From the NCBI GenBank assembly GCA_035442025.1, contig DAORPQ010000085.1:1-11069 (forward strand): 11,069 nucleotides of DNA, written 5' to 3'. Within the stretch, counting starts at the first letter, position 1; each line of letters opens with the position of its first letter. A program made the position numbers and the translations under genes. This document shows positions 6,551 to 11,069 of the stretch, one piece after another. The notes below the pieces were generated by a model, which was given only the letters and a program-made list of their open reading frames with translations, was not told where the DNA came from and made no database searches. Origin of the DNA: Competibacter_A sp003527885 (GTDB lineage Bacteria; Pseudomonadota; Gammaproteobacteria; Competibacterales; Competibacteraceae).

Positions 6551-6958
6551 TCACGCAGTTACGGGAAGCATGTAGACTGGCTCAGTCAGATAGGTGCGGA
6601 TGGCAGGCCGGAGGATGGCAAGCTTTGCCTCAAACCAACTGATTTCTTTGCGATAGCAATAGCTTTCCAGCCATAAGAAAGCCCGCAACGCAAGACCGAT
6701 GGGATTGCGTTGAGCGCGAGCGGCGCGGACTCAGGCGCGTTTGACCCCACAGGAATGCTTGATCCCACGATGATAGGTTTGGATGACCCAGGCGTCATCG
6801 GCAAATCGGACGCGGGTGAGCGCTTTCATATTCAGGTCGCTGGTGGCCTAGTAGTCCCTGTCACCGTATGGGGCGACGATTAGGAACAGGTGCATTAACC
6901 CGTAACCCTTGAGATGAACAATCCGGCTGTGGGGGTCGGTTTCAACCTGGGCTAAACT
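6551..6958 (-). pseudogene. Decayed C-terminal part of an IS701-like transposase
   Basis: Reading the minus strand in one frame from about 6958 to the TGA at 6551-6553 gives the final 135 codons of a DDE transposase. Recognisable blocks are HSRIVHLKGYGLMHLFLIVA, then ATSDLNMKALTRVRFADDAW, then YHRGIKHSCGVKRA, AQRNPIGLALRAFLWLE and SWFEAKLAILRPAIRTYL. These fit the C-terminal catalytic region of IS701-family transposases. The frame is broken by TAG at 6848-6850, where relatives have Trp (a single TGG to TAG change), and by TGA at 6731-6733. The N-terminal two thirds is absent. There is no full-length element here, so this is a fossil beside the restriction-modification block and may mark how that block arrived. 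Confidence 0.85.
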
Positions 6959-7006
6959 TCCGCAAGTGGTAAAAAAGCAAACTCCATAAACCTATCGGCT
7001 TTCATA

Positions 7007-7036
7007 AGGTTCCGATAAAACGGGTTATCGGAACCT
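7007..7036. repeat. Perfect 12-bp dyad next to the transposase fossil
   Basis: AGGTTCCGATAA (7007-7018) and TTATCGGAACCT (7025-7036) are perfect reverse complements around AACGGG. A further TATCGG lies at 6993-6998. There is no T-run beside it, so it is not a good intrinsic terminator. A protein-binding or recombination site, or the remains of an insertion-sequence end, are all possible. Confidence 0.6.
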
Positions 7037-7396
7037 CGTGGCCTCTCAAAATCGACACACCCAAACCAATTTAACATATTTTTGTGTCCTATTTAGGAAA
7101 CACTACTTTTATAATCATCGTTCAATTGTACTCCCCGCTAAAACCCGCTGGCCTCCCCCATCCCTGGCCCCAGCGATCAAGCCGTCATCCCTGACGGGGC
7201 CACCCCCGCTCGCGCCATCCCTGGCGCTCGCGGTCGCCATCCATGGCTGGGCGGCACCACCTTGGAAAAACCCCCGCCTAAAAAAAGCATCCGATACTTC
7301 CTCAAAACCCAACCCGCAACAAAAAACCCCTGACGACGACATCCCGCCCCAAAAGCCGAGGGCTCCGCCACTAGTAATACGCAGGACATGGGACAC
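7037..7396. other. Non-coding interval between transposase fossil and rep
   Basis: I see no credible gene here. Open frames exist on both strands but consist of low-complexity Pro/Ser/Gly stretches with no known motifs. The left part (7037-7140) is AT-rich and contains a weak hairpin at 7085-7103. The centre (7157-7247) is a cluster of small palindromes described separately. Just after the rep stop, AGCC (7354-7357) and GGCT (7361-7364) form a 4-bp stem with a short T-run on the minus strand, too weak to call a terminator. Confidence 0.6.
7157..7247 (-). repeat. Cluster of four small hairpins with TCCC/GGGA loops
   Basis: Four units share the same design of inverted arms around a 4-base centre. 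Unit 1 (7157-7168) is imperfect, CCCA-TCCC-TGGC. Unit 2 (7182-7197) has arms CCGTCA and TGACGG. Unit 3 (7212-7227) has arms GCGCCA and TGGCGC. Unit 4 (7236-7247) has arms GCCA and TGGC around TCCA. Units 2 and 3 differ in the arms on both sides in a matched way, so pairing is preserved. On the minus strand, which is the rep mRNA strand, the loops of units 1-3 read GGGA, a GNRA tetraloop. They lie in the 3' flank of rep. Confidence 0.7.
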
Positions 7397-8743
7397 CTAT
7401 TGAAGATAGCGGTGAATCTGGCTCTTACTTAGTCCTATTTCAGAAGCAATTTCACGAATAGACAATCCTTTAGCCCGCAATACCCGTACATAAGCTTGGC
7501 GCTGTTCTGCTGTCTTCAGATAGCTCGCTCGATCTTTAGCCTCGCGGTTGCGTGCGCGGTGGCGCTCGGCCGCCTCCTCCGGGGTGATGAGGGTTTTGAG
7601 TTCCCGCATCTCGTCGTCTCGCACGTCGAACAAAGCGAGCAATGTGCGGTTGCGGGGGGTGTACAGCGGCGGGTAGGTCTTGCCGTTGAACTCGATCCGC
7701 TCGCCCGCTTCGTAGGCTTTGGCCTTGCGGTAGAGGGTGGACAGGACCGAGCGGACATCCTTGTCGAAGTCGGGGCAGACCTCGCGCGCGAGGGCATGGG
7801 CTTCCTGGAACAGCCGGTGGGCCGGCACCGCGCCGGAGAGGAGCAGGAAGTTGAGGCACCAGTGGAGATACTTGGAGCGGTAGCCGTGCGGGACGCCGCG
7901 TTCGGTCCAGCCGCGCCGTCGGGCGAGCCGGCGCAGGTCGTCCAGGCGGTCCCAGGCGAGCTGGCGGCCGGAGAAGACGCGCAGGTGGCCGGTCTTGCCG
8001 CCGGACAGGACGTGGAGCGGGGCGCGCGATTCCTGTGGCGCTGGCCGTTTGAGCGGGAGCGCGTCCCTGGCGACCGGCAGCAGCGTTTCGGCCAGGAGCT
8101 CGAAGGGGTAGCGGCGGATGGCTTGGTCTTCCATCTGCACCCACAGCACCCGCACCGGTTGCCCGGAGCGGGTGTTGACGGTGTCCACCAGCCGCAGCAC
8201 CCGGCTGGCGTCCCGCGCCCCCGGATCGGCTCCGAATAGCTCCAGCCGGGCGACCAGCTCCTTTTGCACGGCGTTCCAGCGCGGCAGGGCGGCGCGGGGC
8301 AAGGGGCGCTCCAGCAGCCATTTCGTTTGCAGCCCCCGGCCGCTGTGGACGACCAAGGAGGGGGCGGGGATGGACTCGTCGTCGCAATAGCCCAAAAACC
8401 GCGTCAGAAGCGATTCTGGGGGGGTTTCGCGCCAGGGGGTCTTGTAGGTGTCCAGATCGACGAAACACAGCCCCAGGCGCACCAGGTGCACGATCCGCCG
8501 GTCGGGCCGGTCGAATTCGGCTTGGGAGATCCAGGTGTCGCGGTTCTGGTCGAGCGCGGCGATGACCTGGGCCATGGCCGACAGCCGGTAGGCGCGCTGG
8601 ATTTTGAGCGCGGGCCGGCCGGTTGAAGCGTCGCCGGCCTCGGCCCACAGCAGGGTGAAAAAGCCGTGGTCGCTCGCGCGGTGGTACAGCGCGGCCTCCT
8701 CCGGGCCGGTCAATCGGGGGTGCGGTTCACCTTTCTCGTGCAT
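7397..8743 (-). CDS. Plasmid replication protein, AEP primase-like with C-terminal HTH
   Basis: This protein (448 residues from the chosen start) probably initiates and primes plasmid replication. Residues below are counted from the ATG at 8743. The archaeo-eukaryotic primase pattern is visible: LCFVDLDTYKTPW (DLD at about 96-98), PSLVVHSGRGLQTKWLLE (about 128-145), and GARDASRVLRLVDTVNTRSG (about 175-194), all typical of a broad proteobacterial plasmid Rep family. The C-terminus ends in a helix-turn-helix, LRAKGLSIREIASEIGLSKS (about 422-441), likely for origin binding. The frame allows an ATG at 8788, but the ATG at 8743 has GAGGGG six bases upstream. A 52-codon leader ORF overlaps this start. 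The family is recognised from motifs, not from a search. Confidence 0.82.
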   Translation of the reverse strand: MHEKGEPHPRLTGPEEAALYHRASDHGFFTLLWAEAGDASTGRPALKIQRAYRLSAMAQVIAALDQNRDTWISQAEFDRPDRRIVHLVRLGLCFVDLDTYKTPWRETPPESLLTRFLGYCDDESIPAPSLVVHSGRGLQTKWLLERPLPRAALPRWNAVQKELVARLELFGADPGARDASRVLRLVDTVNTRSGQPVRVLWVQMEDQAIRRYPFELLAETLLPVARDALPLKRPAPQESRAPLHVLSGGKTGHLRVFSGRQLAWDRLDDLRRLARRRGWTERGVPHGYRSKYLHWCLNFLLLSGAVPAHRLFQEAHALAREVCPDFDKDVRSVLSTLYRKAKAYEAGERIEFNGKTYPPLYTPRNRTLLALFDVRDDEMRELKTLITPEEAAERHRARNREAKDRASYLKTAEQRQAYVRVLRAKGLSIREIASEIGLSKSQIHRYLQ

Positions 8744-8885
8744 CGGCCGCCCCTCGCGCTTGATTGCGGCGGGGGCAGCGGCTACCATGAGATGGACCGA
8801 TCCCCCACGAACTCGGTACTGCGCCTCGTAACCTTCGGCCTCTCACAGCATTCGGGTTACGGGGCGTTGTCATGTTTGCGTTCAT
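8727..8885 (-). CDS. Leader ORF overlapping the rep start
   Basis: A 52-codon frame begins at the ATG 8885 with AAGGGCG about 8 bases upstream. It ends at a TGA (8727-8729) lying 14 bases past the first base of rep, in another frame. The peptide is rich in Arg, Pro and Gly (starting MNANMTTPRNPNAVRGRRLR) and resembles nothing I know, so its translation probably matters more than its product. Ribosomes ending here would reach the GAGGGG site and ATG of rep, the usual design of translational coupling in plasmid copy control. The 7-bp dyad CGTAACC (8827-8833) and GGTTACG (8855-8861) lies within it and could be a regulatory RNA stem. The frame may also be a chance opening in GC-rich DNA. Confidence 0.45.
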   Translation of the reverse strand: MNANMTTPRNPNAVRGRRLRGAVPSSWGIGPSHGSRCPRRNQARGAADARER

Positions 8886-8941
8886 GATCTTCGCCCTTTT
8901 CGTAGTTGTTGAGTCTGTCAGCGACTCCCGTTCACGATCAC

Positions 8942-8971
8942 AGTCTAGTGACTGAATCTGTAAATCGCCAA
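8942..8971 (-). promoter_or_regulatory. Candidate promoter for leader ORF and rep
   Basis: On the minus strand TTGGCG (8966-8971), 18 bp, TAGACT (8942-8947) gives a moderate sigma70 match (4 of 6 in each box). The -10 lies inside the dyad CAGTC-TAGT-GACTG (8941-8954), so a regulator binding there would block transcription. This is inferred from sequence match only. Confidence 0.4.
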
Positions 8972-9016
8972 CGGCTGTCAGGGTTTTGGTGGCACTTTCT
9001 CCTCTATAATTCTAAC

Positions 9017-9050
9017 TTTATCTAAAATATTTTTTATCTAAAAAGATAAA
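9017..9050. repeat. TTTATCTAAAA direct repeats with inverted AGATAAA
   Basis: TTTATCTAAAA occurs at 9017-9027 and 9033-9043 (16-bp period), followed at once by the inverted form AGATAAA at 9044-9050. TTTATCT recurs at 9387-9393, in the gap between parA and the downstream gene. This could be a partition (parS-like) site for the adjacent ribbon-helix-helix protein, an AT-rich melting region, or a weak terminator for the partition operon. Confidence 0.45.
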
Positions 9051-9067
9051 GATATAAATATAACTAA

Positions 9068-9349
9068 TTAATTTTTAAGGCCGTTCTTTTCTTCCCACGC
9101 CGTCAAGGCCGCAAACAGGAGTTCGTTCTGCTTGAGGTCGGCCATCACGGCGCGCTGGCGGAACCGCCGGCGGAATTCGGGCGGCACCTTGAAGGCGAGA
9201 GCCTGCAAGTTTTCGGTCTTGGTTTTGGGCCTCGGCTGTTCGGCTTCCAACGGCATCGGCAACGAAGCGTTGCGCTGGGCGGCTTCGGGCATCGGCGCGG
9301 CTTGATCGGCGGTCAGGGACTTCAGGTCAACGGAGGGACGTCTGGGCAT
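9068..9349 (-). CDS. Small ribbon-helix-helix partition protein (ParB-like partner)
   Basis: This 93-residue protein follows parA by 47 bp in the same direction and probably serves as the centromere-binding partner of the ParA ATPase. The first 45 residues are Pro/Ala-rich and probably disordered, like the flexible tail of ParG-type proteins that stimulates ParA. Residues about 48-88 look like a ribbon-helix-helix: a strand LQALAFKVPPEF, then helices FRRRFRQRAVMADL and QNELLFAALTAWEE. The Shine-Dalgarno is weak (AGAGAAA). Candidate binding sites are the TTTATCT repeats on either side of the gene. The role is inferred from context and fold pattern, as the family has little sequence conservation. 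Confidence 0.65.
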   Translation of the reverse strand: MPRRPSVDLKSLTADQAAPMPEAAQRNASLPMPLEAEQPRPKTKTENLQALAFKVPPEFRRRFRQRAVMADLKQNELLFAALTAWEEKNGLKN

Positions 9350-9396
9350 GGTCGGTTTCTCTGGCGTTGATTTCTCTCTTTAGATTTTTATCTTTT

Positions 9397-10038
9397 TCAT
9401 TTTTTCCCATTTTCTGTTAGTCGGTCCTTGACCGCCTGCCACAAGGCGGCGATTTCCTGGGCGGCGATCCCTTTGGCGTCGATCTCCAGCGCGGTTTTGC
9501 CGTGCGCGAAGGTTTCGGCGTAGATCACCCGTTCGTGCATCCGCGTCGGCAGGACCAACCCCAACGCTTCGAGCGCCATCGCCGCGCCGTCGTTGTTTTT
9601 GAGGTGGGGACGGACGCGGGCCAGCACGAAGCTGAAGGGCTTGCCCGACTGCCTGACCATCGGTAGCCCTTTCACCAAGGCCCGCAGATCGGCGGGGGTG
9701 GGATTGAGGGGGATCAGGATCAAATCGGCCAGCGCGAACAAGTCGGCGTTGACCGCGCCGATGGAAGGCGCGGTATCGATGAACAGGTAGGCCGCGCCGG
9801 CGTCGCGCAGCGCCCGAATTCTGGCGGGCAGCTCGGCCAGGGCCAAGGGCGCGTAGAGCGGTACGTCGAATCCCACTTTTTTGCGCTGGTTGAACCAGTC
9901 GCCGGACGTGCCTTGGGGATCGGTGTCGGACAGGATCGCCGGCCCGTCTCCCGCGCGATCAGCCGCCGCCGCCAGATGCACGGTCAAGGTTGATTTGCCC
10001 GAACCGCCTTTGTGGTTCGCGATGACGATAGTTTTCAT
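9397..10038 (-). CDS. parA: ParA-family partition ATPase
   Basis: This 213-residue Walker-type ATPase positions plasmid copies on the nucleoid before cell division. The deviant Walker A motif KGGSGKST (residues 10-17, with the signature Lys10) is followed by Walker A' LSDTDPQGTSGDW (Asp40) and Walker B YLFIDTAP (Asp88). It lacks the N-terminal helix-turn-helix of type Ia ParA and has the short length of type Ib, which normally pairs with a small ribbon-helix-helix partner, as seen directly downstream. The upstream side is AT-rich and has a dyad over the start codon. No clear Shine-Dalgarno precedes the ATG. Confidence 0.94.
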   Translation of the reverse strand: MKTIVIANHKGGSGKSTLTVHLAAAADRAGDGPAILSDTDPQGTSGDWFNQRKKVGFDVPLYAPLALAELPARIRALRDAGAAYLFIDTAPSIGAVNADLFALADLILIPLNPTPADLRALVKGLPMVRQSGKPFSFVLARVRPHLKNNDGAAMALEALGLVLPTRMHERVIYAETFAHGKTALEIDAKGIAAQEIAALWQAVKDRLTENGKK

Positions 10039-10055
10039 TAAAATGATAATATTAT
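10035..10055 (-). promoter_or_regulatory. Dyads over the parA start
   Basis: TCATT (10035-10039) and AATGA (10042-10046) are inverted around AA and include the parA start codon. The perfect palindrome ATAATATTAT (10046-10055) follows directly. In type Ib systems the partner protein represses the operon at such upstream sites. The region is AT-rich, so chance symmetry is possible. Confidence 0.35.
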
Positions 10056-10091
10056 ATTTATTTTTTTAATGAAAAGGATAAATTTAAAGTG

Positions 10092-10163
10092 ATGCCCTCA
10101 AAACGGAAGGTCGTGGCGTACTACAGGCTCGATTCCATGACTCAGCGGCAAATTTGCATCTGA
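10092..10163 (+). pseudogene. Possible N-terminal relic of a serine recombinase
   Basis: An ATG at 10092 opens 23 codons ending in TGA (10161-10163). The sequence begins MPSKRKVVAYYRLDSMTQRQ. The KVVAYYR segment followed by TQRQ resembles the start of resolvase-family serine recombinases (KVVAYYRVS then TxxQ), with the catalytic Ser of YRVS displaced or lost. It stops after this motif and nothing downstream continues it. It may be a fossil of a multimer-resolution gene, or chance. Confidence 0.3.
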
Positions 10164-10192
10164 AGCGCCCCTGCAGCGGCAATCCCATCTGA
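10143..10192. repeat. Imperfect direct repeat, about 20 bp, period 31
   Basis: CAGCGGCAAATTTGCATCTGA begins at 10143 and a similar unit, CAGCGGCAATCCCATCTGA, begins at 10174. They share CAGCGGCAA at the start and ATCTGA at the end. The repeat lies between parA and hicB. The pattern resembles the multiple terminal repeats of some insertion sequences, but no transposase is nearby. Confidence 0.45.
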
Positions 10193-10229
10193 CTTCCAGC
10201 GGAGCTTCAATCTCGATGTTGACTGGAGG

Positions 10230-10619
10230 CTACTCCCGCAAGCGCCGTTCGGCGGCCTGGGCCAAAAAACCGCTGCGGGACAAGTGATGGGCGGCGGCAT
10301 AGCGATCGATACGCGTCACCAGCGACGCCGGTAACGACACGTTCAACCGCACGCGGCGCGGATTGAGCCGCTCCAGATCGATCTCGGCCAGCAACCACGT
10401 ACCCCCGGTATACGCCGGATCGCGCGCCAGCACCTCCAGGGGGGTGGGGGGCGGCACCTCGGCCGACTCCCCCTCGAAATAGACCTCCACCGCCTCCTGA
10501 ACCGCGCGCGGCAAATCGGCCCAATCGTCGGCCGCCGAGAAACAGCCGGGGAAATCCGGGAACGTCACGCCGTGGGCGTGGTGCTCGTCACCGGGATGAA
10601 CGTAGACGAGATACAGCAT
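10230..10619 (-). CDS. hicB: HicB antitoxin
   Basis: This 129-residue antitoxin binds and masks the HicA RNase and represses the operon. The N-terminal half carries the degenerate RNase-H-like HicB core, seen in VTFPDFPGCFSAADDWADLP and the following helix RAVQEAVEVYFEG (about 18-50). The C-terminal part (about residues 86-128), RVRLNVSLPASLVTRIDRYA followed by LSRSGFLAQAAERRL, is a ribbon-helix-helix DNA-binding domain. I chose the ATG at 10619 because the HicB core begins there and it is one base past the hicA stop, giving tight coupling. Open frame upstream of it is hicA in another frame. Confidence 0.92.
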   Translation of the reverse strand: MLYLVYVHPGDEHHAHGVTFPDFPGCFSAADDWADLPRAVQEAVEVYFEGESAEVPPPTPLEVLARDPAYTGGTWLLAEIDLERLNPRRVRLNVSLPASLVTRIDRYAAAHHLSRSGFLAQAAERRLRE

Positions 10620-10620
10620 C

Positions 10621-10809
10621 TCAACCCCACTCCCAACCAGCCTGACGGAAAATGTTGCGCAAGGTGCCGGGGGCGATGTCCTTGCGCGGATGCGGCACCA
10701 CCACATGGCCCGGCTGACCGGGACGCTTGAACTTTGCGTGATCGCCTTTGCCCCCGACGCGCACCCACCCCTCACGCTCCAGCCGTTTGATGACCTCTGC
10801 GCTGTTCAT
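10621..10809 (-). CDS. hicA: HicA mRNA interferase toxin
   Basis: This 62-residue toxin with a double-stranded-RNA-binding fold cleaves mRNA. The family pattern is complete: N-terminal helix SAEVIKRLEREGW, then VGGKGDHAKFKRPG with the catalytic His24, then HVVVPHPRKDIAPGTLRNIF and the closing helix. Length is typical. HicA first and HicB second is the commoner order. The ATG abuts an operator palindrome and has no Shine-Dalgarno, so the mRNA may be nearly leaderless. Its stop is one base from the hicB start. Confidence 0.94.
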   Translation of the reverse strand: MNSAEVIKRLEREGWVRVGGKGDHAKFKRPGQPGHVVVPHPRKDIAPGTLRNIFRQAGWEWG

Positions 10810-10810
10810 G

Positions 10811-10846
10811 GTGTGTAGCTTTACACACTTCTTTGTTTTTGACCAA
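10811..10846 (-). promoter_or_regulatory. hicAB operator and promoter
   Basis: GTGTGTA (10811-10817) and TACACAC (10822-10828) form a perfect 7-bp dyad around GCTT, ending one base from the hicA ATG. TTGGTC (10841-10846, minus strand) is a candidate -35; the matching -10 would fall on the GTAAAG part of the dyad. HicB bound here would cover the -10 and the start of the message. Known hicAB operators have similar short GTA-rich dyads. Confidence 0.6.
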
Positions 10847-11057
10847 GAGGCTGATCACTCCCGCCAATCTTTCATAGGCGTCCGATCTGAACATTTCGAC
10901 TTCCCGACCTTGTCCAGATTTTCCTTTAACCTATTTTTTGACGAATCTGAGAAACGCTTTCTGGTAATGGTGCGGCAACTCCTGGGCTTGAATCTAAATT
11001 CAATTTTTTCCTTTATTTTTTTATTACTTTATTTTTTTAATTATTTATATTTTTATA
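10847..11057. other. Gene-free, increasingly AT-rich right end
   Basis: No credible gene is seen. Composition shifts from mixed to almost pure A and T after about 11000, with long T-runs on the plus strand. A plus-strand open frame runs to the window edge but encodes only a low-complexity Phe/Tyr/Leu tail and lies antisense to hicA at its other end. A 5-bp dyad (AGAAA, CGC, TTTCT) occurs near 10949-10962. The AT-rich tract could be a DNA-unwinding or partition element if the molecule is circular. Confidence 0.45.
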
Positions 11058-11069
11058 TAAATATTTGAT
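11058..11069. repeat. Right copy of 12-bp terminal inverted repeat
   Basis: TAAATATTTGAT is the exact reverse complement of bases 1-12. See the left copy for the implications for a circular or linear molecule. Confidence 0.6.

Larger units (their letters stand above)
8886..9067. other. rep upstream region, candidate replication origin
   Basis: This gene-free interval between rep and the partition operon is the best origin candidate. It contains dyads GAGTC/GACTC (8911-8915, 8923-8927) and CAGTC/GACTG (8941-8945, 8950-8954), and two copies of CTGTCAG (8915-8921, 8975-8981). An AT-rich block at 9003-9066 includes two direct copies of TTTATCTAAAA. No clear iteron array is present. Assignment rests on position beside rep and the mix of dyads with an AT-rich stretch. 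Confidence 0.4.

Noticed and set aside
7157..7247. Possible CRISPR array
   Set aside because: The repeated units are only 12-16 bp, have uneven spacing and changing arms, and no cas gene is present.
7354..7367. Intrinsic terminator after rep
   Set aside because: The stem is only 4 bp with a short T-run, too weak to claim.
7038..7403. Open frames on both strands in the rep downstream interval (7038-7403 plus, 7115-7396 minus)
   Set aside because: They run through the hairpin cluster and encode low-complexity peptides without a ribosome site or motif.
10748..11068. Plus-strand open frame running to the right edge
   Set aside because: It is antisense to hicA at its start and ends in a low-complexity Phe/Tyr/Leu tail created by T-runs.

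Overview
The window looks like most or all of a small mobilizable plasmid from a GC-rich member of the Pseudomonadota. A gamma- or betaproteobacterium is the best guess, from the style of the relaxase, the Rep protein and the toxin-antitoxin genes; the genus cannot be named from sequence alone. The backbone (relaxase, TraD-like protein, acetyltransferase TA pair, Rep, ParA, HicAB) is GC-rich. One block at about 4020-6540 is clearly AT-rich and holds a restriction-modification system, so it was probably acquired separately. There is no rRNA, tRNA or CRISPR array, and no genes for a mating channel: the element could be mobilized but could not transfer itself.

Layout. 71-2197 (-) is a MobA/MobL (MobQ-type) relaxase. 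It is divergent from a small TraD-like protein (2524-3069, +), and the gap between them holds a convincing oriT candidate: a TTAAGCGCGCC nic-like core with strong hairpins. 3155-3936 (-) is a ribbon-helix-helix antitoxin plus GNAT toxin pair with a palindromic operator. 4128-6387 is a type II restriction-modification system: a C5-cytosine methyltransferase (+), convergent with a restriction endonuclease that overlaps a controller (C) protein (-). A shared 14-bp C-box sequence lies in front of both transcription units. 6551-6958 (-) is the decayed 3' end of an IS701-like transposase. 7037-7396 is non-coding and contains a cluster of small hairpins.

7397-8743 (-) is a primase-like (AEP fold) replication protein ending in a helix-turn-helix. 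It is preceded by a 52-codon leader ORF whose stop codon lies just inside rep, which suggests translational coupling for copy control. 9068-10038 (-) is a partition operon, parA followed by a small ribbon-helix-helix protein. 10230-10809 (-) is hicAB with an operator abutting the hicA start codon. The two ends of the window carry a perfect 12-bp inverted repeat; if the molecule is circular this forms a 24-bp AT-rich palindrome at the junction.

Together these genes cover replication, partition, mobilization and persistence. Three independent addiction-type modules (TacAT-like, C-controlled R-M, HicAB) share about 11 kb. The most interesting items are the C-box circuit and the corrected C-protein start, the oriT structure, the rep leader ORF, and the covarying tetraloop hairpins downstream of rep.
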